From Apodospora peruviana (taxonomy: Eukaryota > Ascomycota > Sordariomycetes > Sordariales > Lasiosphaeriaceae), in NCBI GenBank assembly GCA_033439685.1, contig JAUEDM010000001.1:6076001-6140000 (forward strand): a DNA stretch of 64,000 nt, given 5' to 3'. This document shows positions 23,970 through 35,400 of the stretch, one piece after another. The notes under the pieces were generated by a model that did no database searches, was not told the DNA's origin, and worked only from the letters and a program-made list of their open reading frames with translations. The position numbers were made by a program, and so were the translations under genes. Each line of letters opens with the position of its first letter. The stretch's first letter is position 1.

Positions 23970-25848
23970 ATGCCTGATTACCGTATTGGTGAGTAATTTT
24001 CTTTTGCCCAAGCAGCAATTTTCCTTGTCATGTTTTTTCCCTTTGGGTTGGCTGCTTGCAACTTCCTCCCGCTTCTCGTTTGTTTTTCTCATACGTTCAC
24101 CTCATTTCTTTTCATTACCGCAACCTATGTGCGCGAGAGAATATCTACCCTGTTCCTCTCTCTCTTTAACTTCATAATCGGAAATGTTACTGATCATCAC
24201 CATCTGCAGAGGTATCCGGTACCAATCGGGCCGGTTGCCAGGACAGCGCCTGCAAGAAGGAGAAAATCAAGATCCTCAAGGGCGAACTGCGTTTCGGTGT
24301 TTGGGTTGAAATCAAGGATCACGGAAGCTGGCATTGGAGACACTGGTAAGTGATTTCCCCCTTTCAAGAATGAGGGCGTTTAGTCTTCTTGTTACTGACC
24401 GAGTTCTTGTGATGATTTATAGGGGCTGTGTGTCTGGTGAGACCATCTATAATCTCCGCGAAAGTCTCGGCCAGGATAAGCACGGCGAGTATAACTGGGA
24501 CTTCATTGACGGCTGGGAGGAACTCGAGTATGTTGCTCCTTTCGGTATTCTTGGGGTTGTTGGTTCTAATATTGTGTTTGCAGAGACAACCGAGAGATCC
24601 AGGAGAAGATCCAGCGCGTGATCAAACAAGGCCACATTGACCCAGAGGATTTCAAGGGCGTAAGTGTCTTTTCCAAGCAGACTTATAATACTCATATCGC
24701 TGACGGAAATACCAATCAGGATCCCGAGATGAATAAGCTCGGCCAGAGGGGTATCCATACCAACCCCAGGAAGAAGGCGACGGAGGAAGACGAGGTACGC
24801 ACATCTTTTTTCTGATATTTGAACCTCAGGAGCTCGTGGCGGAGATTAACAAACTATTCAGGACGACGATGAAGTTGCCCCTGCCAAGAAGACACCAGCC
24901 AAGCGTGGCCGCAAGAAGACAGCCGAGCCTGAAGCCGATGAGAGCGAGGCCGAGCAGCCTGCCAAGAAGGTCAGAAAAACCGCCAAGAAGGCAGCTCCTG
25001 TCGTCAAGGACGATGCCAGCGAAGCGGAGGAAGAAAAGCCCAAGAAGGCCGTGACAGCCAGAGCTAAGCGTGGAGCCAAGAACGCCGCTGCTGCCGTCAA
25101 GGATGAGAGCGAAGCTGAGGAAGAGGAGGAGAAGCCGGAGCCCCCCAATAAGAAGGCGCCGGCTGCTGCAAAGGGCAAGCGGGGAGCTGCCAAGAAAGCT
25201 GCCGATATTGTCAAGCAAGAGAGTGGCGAAGAGGAGGCGGAAGAGGACGAGAAGCCTGAGCCGCCTGCGAAGAAGAAGGCATCGGCCGCTGCTGCAAAGG
25301 GCAAGCGGGGGGCTGCCAAGAAAGCTGCCGATATTGTCAAGCAAGAGAGTGGCGAAGAGGAGGCGGAAGAGGACGAGAAGCCTGGGCCGCCTGCGAAGAA
25401 GAAGGCATCGGCCGCTGCTGCAAAGGGCAGGCGGGGAGCGGCCGCCAAGAAAGCTCCCGTGGCCGAGCAGTCGGAACCGGAGCCCGCGGCGGAATCAGCG
25501 CCCGAGGAGCCCGTCGTGCCGAAGAAGCGAGGTCGCAAGTCCAATGCCGACAAAGCAGCTGCCGCTGCTGCGACGGAGTCGGAATCGGAGCCCGCGCCGG
25601 AGCCTGCTCCTGAGGAGATCGTTGTGCCGAAGAAGCGAGGTCGCAAGTCCAATGCCGACAAAGCAACTGAAGCTGCCGCCGCGGCCGCCGCGGTTCCGAA
25701 TGGAGATGCCGAAATCGAGGCAGAGGTTGCTCCTGCGACTAGAAGGCGCAGCAGTCGACGGTCGTAAGTGATGCGAGATTCGTCAGGACTTGGTTACGCG
25801 AGACAAAAGCTAACAGTGAACACATGTTATAGTGCGGGCGCGGCTTGA
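23970..25848 (+). CDS. PARP-type zinc finger protein with repeat-rich Lys/Glu/Ala tail
   Basis: Nuclear DNA-binding protein candidate of 442 aa. Seven exons: 23970..23988, 24210..24345, 24423..24527, 24584..24659, 24720..24794, 24862..25763, 25833..25848. The N-terminus is one PARP-type zinc finger: EVSGTNRAGCQDSACKKEK, IKILKGELRFGVWVEI and SWHWRHWGC give the C..C..H-x2-C ligand set. A short helical segment follows, then a low-complexity tail of alternating basic and acidic blocks with AT-hook-like cores (KRGRKK, KKRGRKSNADKA twice) and two 126-bp tandem repeats. There is no PARP catalytic, WGR or BRCT domain, so it probably binds DNA breaks or chromatin without making ADP-ribose. The last 68-bp intron has a perfect GTAAGT donor and TATAG acceptor; if retained, the protein ends four residues earlier at TAA 25765..25767. 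Intron 1 is long (221 bp). Confidence 0.85.
25173..25424 (+). repeat. Two tandem 126-bp coding repeats
   Basis: Copy 1 is 25173..25298 and copy 2 25299..25424. They differ at only two positions, both A to G (one silent, one Glu to Gly). Each encodes 42 residues beginning GKRGAAKKAADIVKQESGEE. A partial third copy follows. Unit length is a multiple of three, so gain or loss keeps the frame. Confidence 0.9.
25516..25665 (+). repeat. Direct repeat encoding an AT-hook-like block
   Basis: A 42-bp stretch encoding VPKKRGRKSNADKA occurs at 25516..25557 and again, identical, at 25624..25665, separated by an Ala/Glu/Pro-rich spacer. The RGR core resembles a minimal AT hook. Confidence 0.75.
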
Positions 25849-28800
25849 TTCCAGCGATTCTCAAGCTGTCAGGTTGTAGACGACCGACGACACAGCTTAT
25901 GATGGAGGCCTTGGCACTCATGGTTGATTGAGTCAATACTGCCGACTCATTACCAACCGTCTGCGCCGAGACTTCACGAAATTGGGAAACAGTTGTTTGG
26001 AGGTTGCACGCTTGTACCTGCCTGTCCTTTTGCTTTCCAGGAGCTTTCTCTGTTTTATTTTTTTCTCGTCTGTCACATCCGGTCTTGGTCCTGAAAATGG
26101 CGGTTTACTTTTGCTCGTGGCCTGTGTAGCTGAAAAGGAGCTTGTTAGGGGCGGGTGGGTTAATCGAGAGACCTTTATTTGCTTGTAATTTTTTATTCTC
26201 TTCACTCTGACGGACGCTGTCTTAACCGTTCTATTTTGATCGAGATATCTTTTTCTACTTTGTACTTGATAAATTCATTTCTGACAAAATGGGTAATTAG
26301 GTGAGGTAGACACATATCTACCTGCTTGAGAGTTGAGGGAGTCCAGGATGTACCGGATGAGGCAGGTGTGGAAACAACTTAGTATTAACAAGTTCCGGGA
26401 GTGAAACCATGTCTTTGCGAAGAGCATCAGACCGCCCCGACAGCTACTTGTTCGTATATGTGAAATCTGTAGGATGCCCTACCAGTTCAGCTACCTAAGG
26501 TAGCTCTCTTTATCTCATTCGGGTTGCTATGCTCACTTGTACGGCATGCCAGAGGTCAGGTACTGGTGCCAGAGGGATGGTTGGAAGGCCTTATAGAGAG
26601 GGTCTGTAAAACAAAAGGGGAAGTAGGTCTGGGAAGAAAGCACTAAATTATTGATATGGAAAATCGGTTGAGGTTGGGATAACATAACAGTTCTGGGCAG
26701 AGAAATAGATATGGTCCCCTTGGACATTCATTGTGTTTTCTCCCTTGATTTTTGTTGAAGGTCCCCGTCTCCTCAAACAGACATACCCTTATCCCTTTAA
26801 CTGGGACCGTCTTACCTGAATCCTACCACTACTTTCAGGCAATCGGGCTTATGCGTTAAGCTCTCTTATCCCCCATGCGAGCCGAATCAAACTTTCTGTG
26901 CCGAAATCTCACAACTACCTCATCAGGAAGGCCTTCGTTTTGGGGGGTTTCCTCGCAGGCACTAGCCTAGGTTTTTTTCTTCCTCCATCAGACCGGTACA
27001 GCGTATGTAGGAGGTCAATAGCGATGCAGCTAGGAGAGGACATACCCTGCTCGCGTACCTACCGTAGTGTGAAGGCAGGAAGCCAACCACCTCCCACGGC
27101 TCGGACTGACGTCTTACAAAATCGAGGCTCAGTTGTGTGGCGTAGGCGACTTTGACGTTTCAGGATCTTGTGCCTAGCTTAGACCACTTGAATGCACCTA
27201 AATTCGCCTTTTACACTGCCTTGGTGCCCGACGATTTCCCTGTCGGCGATCGGAGGATTCTAGATCGTTCGGTTCCTGGTGGACAAGATGGCGCACCGCA
27301 CCGGGATGCATACATGTATAGACTGTAGTGCATTATAAATGTAATGCGCAGACGGGATCAGGCATCTGACGATGGGTGCCAAGCTGCCACGGCAGTGGGA
27401 GAGACAATCAACTCTCGGCATTGGGTGAGCAACTTACTTTGAGGCGGGTTGATGCACCCTCGCTCGGTACTGTCTGTATCCTGCAGAAAAGCAAGCACCC
27501 AGTAATCCCTTTTTGGCGGTTAGCTCCCTTTTGTCCTTTGGACAGGAACCAAGGTACATATGTTAGCGTTACAGCCGCCCCGCAGATTGTATTGCTGCAG
27601 TATTACGTCACTGTCTACAGTGACTCGAAGAAAAGGCTCTCGCGATGTTGGTGATAGCCAAGTCGTATGGGTAGATGGTTATCATGAGAGTGGATTCTGA
27701 GGGAGAAAGAGACCACGAAAGTGGATAGACCGGCCATCTTAAAGCAACACTCGGCTGATATAGTGCTGGGGTTTAATAACGATTAATGATGGTTAGACTT
27801 GTGGGAAGAACAAAGGAGGAAATATCTGTCTAAGGCCAGTTGGTGGGCTGCCCGAAAAGCCGGCCATCTCTCATCACTCACCAACCAGCCAGCAAAAATT
27901 TCATCACGACCTCCAAATACCGCGCAAAGGAGAGCATGTCTTGGAATATGATCAGCGATTGGGCATGGGAGATGCGGCGTTTGGTTATCATCCTTCCCGG
28001 GTCGACCTCCTGAGGGCCCAAAGGGCCATTAGCAGCACGCAGCACAGGTCCCCAGCCTTGTGACACTTCAAAAGAAGTACATGGATGCCATCCTGATTCA
28101 CACCACCACACCCTTGCAGACGATCGGAACGGAGAGCGAAGCGGACGGCGGGAGGCGTCAGTGCCGGCTGTTGGGCTGGTAGTCGTCTGTCTGCATCGCC
28201 CGCCCGGCATACACAATGCAGTGGCTGGGTCCCTAAAGCACCAGATAAGCTTGTCATGTCAATATCCTGGGTTGATCGTCAAAGTGCACTCAATTCGGAG
28301 AGTTCCAGTCGTCGGGTTCCCTACATGTACTAGTCACATACTGCTGTAACTCGTACGCTGTGCTGAACTCCAGCCTCGAGATAGCGGCGACACGCTGTCC
28401 CTCTTTGAAACCTGAGCTGGCCTTGCATTGCCGTAACCCAGAATATCGAAGTCTTTCAGAAATTATCGCGCGCTTGCGACAAATGCAGCTCGACCGTTGA
28501 GGCGGCGCTGAACTGTTAGTGTTATTAGCAGACGCTCGCATAGGATTACAGGTCGCAAAGAAGACGGCCTGCAATAGGAGTATCCGCAAGGCAAGAGAAA
28601 GTGCGCAGTCGCTCGGCGGATGATGACGTTGGTTTCGAGCCCAAATTAACTGCCCGGCAATTGGCTAGCACCGCCAACCGGGCCAGTCCCTGAAACTTTG
28701 CTCTGACCCAACCCCATTATCTATTCTTCCCCCTCCCGGTTCCAAGCAGACGCCTGGCTTTTAATAGCTTTTATTATCCCACCAGCCTGGCCCCAACAAC

Positions 28801-29370
28801 AACAGCCCCGTTCCGTACCTCAATTTGGATCTTGGGTCGGACTCCTTTGTCGTGTTTTGAATTCACAAACAATTTTTGCGAAACAGAGGCCCGGCCCGCT
28901 CCCAGATCTGCCTTATTGTTCTTCTTAATAGCGAGACCAGCCCGCCATCAGGTCGTCCGTCCAAATCCTCAAGCCCACCACTGACCAGACCACGCCAAAA
29001 CCAGGCAGATGCAGAGTACCGATTAGCCTGCCAAGGTCGTAATCCGAACCCCGCCCTGCCCTGGCTCCCAGCCCGCCCGCCCGTCCACGAGTCTGCCCCT
29101 CTGACAACGTCAGACCTGAACCCGGCCTGACACAGCCTTCAAGCCGGCTTTTGCAGTCTCTTCTCGCAAAACACAAGCCGAACAACACCAAAAAATACCC
29201 TCAGGAGTCAGTCATTGTTTGCAAACGTCTGATCTTTGAGGTTTCTTGGGCCTGTCCAAGAGGCCATCTGCTTCTCACTCCGGCTATCTTCCACTGTGAT
29301 CAACCCTGTCAAACCCGGCCGGCCAGCACATCCACCAGAACGCCTTTAAGAGGCCTCGAAGCATCCAACC
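25849..29370. other. 3.5 kb gene-poor intergenic region
   Basis: The longest stretch without a recognised gene. All ORFs are short (under about 112 codons), overlap on both strands and lack family motifs. I see no transposase, reverse transcriptase, long terminal repeat or tRNA. The left part is 3' UTR of the zinc finger gene. The last 500 bp (28860..29370), CA- and CT-rich, are the likely leader of the DUF8035-like gene. A TACCT/AGGTA palindrome-like word lies at 26491..26504. Confidence 0.5.
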
Positions 29371-31127
29371 ATGGCAAGCAGAAACCGAGTCGAGTTCGAG
29401 GAGCGGGAGTACTACCGCGAGCCTCCGCGCCGCCAAAGTAGACCACCGCCGACCCGCGAATATGAGGAAGATGTCGATATCCATATCCACAACGACCGCG
29501 TGCCCGCTTTTATGCGGGAAGAAAGGCGCTCCGAGCCTGGCACCCTCGTTCTGAGGCAAAGAGATGTCGAGACGGTCGAGCGTGAGCGGCCACGCCGGAG
29601 GTCGCCCAGCCCTGCCTTGAGGGTGCGCGAGCGTGTCATCCAGAGGGCCAGAAGCGTCAGCCCCGCCCCGCCCAGGCGAGTTGAAGAAGATGTGCGCATT
29701 CGCACCGTCGAGAAGGTGAGGGAGCCCAGCCGAGGCCCCCCGGCCGAGCGAATTCACACTCGCATTGTCGAGCGAGGTCGCTCTCCTTCGCCGCAAGTGC
29801 GCGAGCGCATCCGAATTGTCGAAAAGGAGCGCGAGCGCAGTCCCAGCCCCCCACCGCGGCAAGTGGTTAAAGGGCCGGTTATCGAGAGGGAAGTCATCAC
29901 GCATTATCGAGACATTGACCATGGTATGCCCACCACTATTGATCTTGCAACACCCAGCGCGCTCGTCGGTCACCTACTAACAACTAGTCAGGCCTCATTG
30001 TTGCCCGACCCCCATCTCCACCACCTCCTCCCCGCCGCAGGGCTCAGGAGACCGATATTGATATCTACACATCACGTAGCGAGACAGAGGTGGATATTCA
30101 CAAGCATTCTTCTCACAGCCGCGGGCGAGAGCGCTCTCGTTCGCGAGATCGTCCGTCACGCCCGTCTCGCCCGTCTCGCGCTTGGGATGATGAAGTGCTT
30201 GTCCACGCTGATACCGGTCATCTCCATGTTGACGTCGAGAGACGTCGGAGTACGTCACGCGGTCGGCGGGCTCATTCAGCAGCCCCTCCTATCATTGATT
30301 ATTCTGACGATGAAGGACGATCCATCACGCGTAAGATCGATTCACGCGGTCGGATGGGCGAGGCCTGGGGTGGCGCCACTAAGGACTGGACCATTGTCGA
30401 CGTCCCTCCGGGCACGGAGCGTGTGCGGATGGACGGCGTTGGCGGAGGCCAAGCCGAGGTGACTTGGCAAAAGTACAGCGGTGTCCGTCGCTCCAAGTTC
30501 ATTCCCGAGCGCACCGACGAGAGGAGCATGGTCGTTTCGTCGTCATCGTCAGACCGAGATGTACGCGAGCGAGACCGTGATACCAGACTGAGCGTGCAGA
30601 TTTACAAGGACAGCGACAGGGAGCGCGAGGTCGATTACGAGAAGGTGACGGATAGGCGGTTGAGCATCCGTGCCTCAGCGCCCCCATCCCCTCGCCGTAG
30701 TGATATGTGGACCGAGATTACCAAGGATTTGGTGACTCGTGAGGCAATCGAACAGCTGGGCTATGAGTACGAGGAGACGGAGTGGTTCTACTACATCATG
30801 CAATACCTCCGTTATGTAAGTTTATACTTATGTCCGAATTGGGAATAACACAGGAATAACACAGGACTAATCACATGTTCTCTACAGGATGACGTCCTTC
30901 AGCTCGTCCAGCTGTCCGAGGATATTCGCCGCGCCCGGAAGGAGCGCGCCCGCGAAATCCAGTGGGAGCGCGAGTGGCGTGAGGAATGGGACCGGGACCG
31001 CTATCACAACCACCACCATCACCACCACAGCAAGCACCGCCACTCGGTTGACCGCTATGAGGATGAGCGTATCACAGAAACCGAGGTCGTCTATGATACC
31101 CGCCCGTCGAGAACCTACCGATACTGA
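29371..31127 (+). CDS. DUF8035-like Arg/Ser/Pro-rich protein
   Basis: Protein of 538 aa in three exons (29371..29923, 29992..30815, 30888..31127; introns 68 and 72 bp). The start MASRNRVEFEEREYY is the first ATG in the frame. The N-terminal 330 residues are disordered and dominated by Arg, Glu, Ser and Pro with repeated RSPSP, RERVIQRARSVSPAPP and RVEEDVRIRTVEKVRE units, reminiscent of SR-type splicing or RNA-associated proteins. A globular C-terminal part follows: DMWTEITKDLVTREAIEQLG, YEYEETEWFYYIMQYLRYDD, VLQLVQLSEDIRRARKERAR. I recall this block as a conserved fungal domain (DUF8035) of unknown function. A run of six His residues and an acidic/Tyr tail end the protein. No function can be assigned. 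Confidence 0.75.
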
Positions 31128-32403
31128 GCGATGCCCAGTTGAAAGAGAACCTTCGAAGACGAAACGACTGCAGTAAATCCGTTCTCCTTCTCGACTAATC
31201 TTGACGATACATTACACTTTGATAGCCTGCACACGAAACCTAACGAACCATGCCGGGGTTTAAGGACGAAAGAGTTGATAATACCACGTAGCATCTTGTT
31301 TGGATGATAAGCGAACATAAGATAACAGGGGAAGCAAGCTACATGCGCTTGTTGGTTTATTGATGACATGATAGTGGAAAAGAATATGCGGTTTGATAAC
31401 GACACTTGATGATTTTTTGGGATTTTATGATTATGGCCTTTCTTTGTTCATTGCGCACTTTTCTTTCTCAGTTATTTAGGTTTTTTTGGCTCGTCATATC
31501 ATTCATTGTTACTACATATCCCATTAACGAAGAATCATGATGTTATGTCTGATGAAAAGAACTGCAAGTGAACACTTCGCTACGTCTTGCCGCTCTCGCA
31601 CCACCCCCCGTCAATCCTCCTCATCCACGGAAACGGCATCAAATCCGGCACCACCACTATACAACTGATCAATCCCTCGATCCCATGCTTATACAACAAC
31701 TAGAACCTGCGGGAAAAAAAAGAAAAAAAACGGGCACCAAAACACCATACCCCTAAAATACAGCCGACAAGTTGCCATAGGCAAGTTCCCTTACTCAAAC
31801 TTGGCTTTGTTCACGCGAAGCAGCAACAGGAACAATAGCAGGAAACAGCAAACAGCAAACCTGGAACCATGAACAGACTGAGGACCAACCTCGTGGAGTA
31901 AAATAAAAATAAAGATAAACTCTTACAGTTAATCACTTCTTCGTACATACAAATAGACATACACGCCAGGGCCTTTAAGCCTAGAAGTAGAACAAGATAA
32001 AAAATAGGAATAGAAAAGACGGACGCGCGTGCGGAGAGAGCGAGCGTGTGTGCGCAGAGGAACAAAAAAAGGAAAAGGAGTATCAGTGACAAAAACTAAA
32101 CGAAATGAAATAAACAATGGAAAGATAGGAATCGAGAAACCAGAGAGGAACAGAGACACCCTTTCCATCCAAAGTGTCCCCCTTCCTTCGCTGAGAAACA
32201 AGGAGATAAAACATTACCCATTTTTCCTTTCCATCATCAACCCCATCCCAGCACACACAACCAATCGCTGCTCCGACAAAATTTGGTATCTCATCACCTA
32301 TACCACCGCTTGCTCGCTCGCTCGATATTTTGTCCCTCACTGGTACGCTAGTATATGCAAGACAGAGAAAACAAAAACGAAACCCTAAAAAGACAGCTTT
32401 TAT
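31128..32403. other. Intergenic between two convergent genes
   Basis: Lies between the 3' ends of the DUF8035-like gene (+) and Tea1 (-), so it holds two terminators and no promoter is expected. AT-rich with A- and T-runs (31718..31731, 32064..32070). No gene seen. Confidence 0.5.
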
Positions 32404-35400
32404 TTACTTAGCCCCACCAGGCTGACTATCGCCCTCATCATCAGGCCCGTTTTCGTCCAACCTCTTCCGCCAATCGGCCAAGCTTCCACTCAACCCGAGG
32501 CTCTCCCGGTTATCCTTCTTCACAGCAGTGGGGTTCGCCTCAAAGTCGAAAGTGTTGCTCAACCTATAATTCTTGTTGGTCGTCTCCCAATGGCTCCGGA
32601 GAGTCTCAAGTTCGTTGGCCAGATTATCAAGCGCTGTGCTGTTTCTCGCGTTGTCCATGCCGCCGCCGTATAGACTCTCGGCCTCGCTAGACTCTTGCCG
32701 TACGTGACCCATGCCGCCGCCGTTCGTCGGCAATACGTTGGCAATGGGAACATTAGCGGTACCGATCACGTCGGAGCCCAAGCTGGGCACCTGTCGACTT
32801 CGACGGCGGTAGTTATCGACGCTCAGCTCGACGTGCTCGAGGAGCGAGTTAACTTTGGCCTCTGCATCCTGCGCACGCTGCTCCAGCAGCGCGTTTTCCT
32901 GCTGCAGCTCCTCGACATCCTTCCGCGCATCGTTGAGGCGATGGCTGACCTCTTCGGTGTTTTGGAGAGCTGAGTCACGCTCGCGCTTAGCATCGGCGAG
33001 TTCTTGCCGGACCGATTGAAGTTGCCGCTCAAGCTGGGCCACCGAATTCCGAAGCTCGGCTTGGAGTTCGCTGATCTGCGCCTCTAGGGCATCGCGTTGG
33101 GTCTCCCAGTCATCGGGCGTGCCGTTAGCAGCCTCGGCCTCGAGCTTATCCTCGAGCTCAACCAGTTGCTCCTTTAGGCGGCTGTTTTCCGTCTTGTACC
33201 GCGACAGCTGCTCCTTAAGCTGCTTTAGCATCTTCTCGGTGCCCTTGACGTAGTGCACGGCCGACTGATAGTCGTTCTCGAGCTGGCCGAGCTTCTCACG
33301 GTAGGCTGTTTCGGCCTCTTGCGCTTGCATGGCAGCCGTTTGTCTCGTCTCGTCAATGGCGGATTGGGCAGTTGCAAGTTGCTGCTCGAGTTCGCGCAGA
33401 CGGGTCTGGTCTGGGGAATCTTCTCGAGGGCTGCCGAGCCCCCGGCTGCGGGAGGCTGATGTCGGCGAGATGCCCCGTTCGTTGAGAATATCCTTCAGAG
33501 TGTTGTGCTGTACCATGATCGCATTCGCCTCGAGTTGATGCTGATCCAGTTTGTTCTTGAGGTCAGAGTTCGCGGCTTGGAGGGATTGAGTCTCCCTCAG
33601 CGCGCCTTGAAGTTGACGGCGAATGGAGACACCCTCACGGCTGGCTTGCTCTTGATACGCTTCGAGGCCAGCAATCCGCGCTTCTGCACTTCGTAACCTG
33701 TCTGATGCAGCGTCTGCCTCCTGCTGATATTTTCTGACCAAAGCATTGGCGGCAGCCAGCTGACCTTGAAGCGCGACGACGCGGTCCTCATCAGCTTTAC
33801 TGGACTTGCCAACATCCTTGGCGGATATCTTGTCAATACCGGTCAACACAGCCTGGCGGTGCAGTCGCGCCTCGTTGGCATGTTGTTCTGCCAACTCCTC
33901 GGCATCCTTCAGACGCTGGGTCGCCGCAACAAGTTCCGATGTCCGTGCTTCGTGCTCGGCCTTTAGTTTGTTGAGTTTTGACTCTACCGTCTCTCGGAGC
34001 GCCCGCTCTTCATCGAGCTTCCGCTCCAGGAGAAGCTTCATATCAGCTGAGGCTGCGACCGCCTCGCGCAGAGACTCAAATGTCTCATCGTGTTCCTTCG
34101 CGCTCCCGACAGCTTCGTTATACTTGTGCTCGAGATCATCCTTTTCAACACGGAGCATCTGCGCTGCACCTACTGCTTCTGCAGCGGCGACTGACTGCTC
34201 CCGTGCCTCTCGCTGGGTCTTGTGCAATTCTGCCTTCAGGCGCTCAACTTCAGACGAGTTTTGCTGTTTGTAGCTCTCGAGATCCGCCATTCTCTTCTGA
34301 GCCGCATTGGTGGTATCGTCTGCTAGTTTTCTTGCCTTCCTCTCCGCGTCGATCTCGGCATTCATACGTTCCAGCTGGTCCTGAAGTCCTTTTTGTACGT
34401 TGAGAGCATTAGCAAGTTTTCTACCCATCTCGCCCACGCGGTCTTCGAAATCCCTCTCATTGTCTAGCTGTGGTGTGCTGGCCGCGCTTCCCACACGTGC
34501 AGCCAATTTGGCCTTGGCATAGACAGCCTCCTGAATTGCGGCATCTCGTTGCTTGTCAGCTTCTGCAATTTGCTTGGCAGCAAGGACGGCCTGCTTATCT
34601 ACCGAGCTTTGGACATTGGCAAGCTCAGTTCGCATGGCGAGTAGTGCCTCGATTAGCGGCTTGTCGTCATCATCAAACGTCTCTGCAGCCCGACTGTCCA
34701 AAACTGGACTTAGCGACGCGTTGGGTGTGTAACCGGCTTTCCGTGCCAATTCTAGCTCCGAGGCGTACCATGCATTCCGGTTTCTCGCAGCATCGAGTTC
34801 CTTAAGCAAAGCGACAGTTTGAGAATTCCTAGTTGATGATCTCCTCGAAAGAGGATTGCTATTTTGCCGGGTGGGTGGTGGAGGAGAAGAAGGTCGATTT
34901 GTGACTTGTTTCAGGGCCGGCTCGGTCGAACTATCAACAGACCCTTGAACACGGGTCTGCCTAGGAGGGGGCTTTGCTTTGGGTACTTCGGCGGCAACTG
35001 GTTCTGCCTGCTTTGGAGCAGATTTTGTAGGATTTTGAGTCGGGGTACGTCTTCCGTTTGTGATAGGGGACTCTCCCTCTCTGGGCACTGGACCCTGCTG
35101 CAGAACAGGTGACTGATTAGGAGAGCCTTGTTGAAGGTCTGCCCGCTCCAAAGATGCGTTTCTCACACGAGAGGCGGCGGTATTTATCACCGGTCTTGGT
35201 GCCTGGCCCTGGGGTGGTGGTCCGGAAGGTCCTGGGGGTGCTGCAGACCTGGGCAGTTTGGAGTTACCGTTGGTCGGCGCGGTCGGGGGAGGAGCATCAC
35301 CAGTTGGGGCTCTGTAACCCCCATTAGGACCGCTTGCTGCTCCAATCTCGCGGGTTCCAATTAGACGTTTAGGGTCTGTTGGGCCCGTTGAGCCATCGCG

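Noticed and set aside
25849..28875. Transposon remnant in the long gene-poor stretch
   Set aside because: No terminal repeats, no transposase or polymerase motifs, and no strong AT bias or obvious RIP-like decay by eye.
30843..30866. Short direct repeat (AATAACACAGG twice) in the second DUF8035-gene intron
   Set aside because: A minor local duplication inside an intron, with no sign of function.
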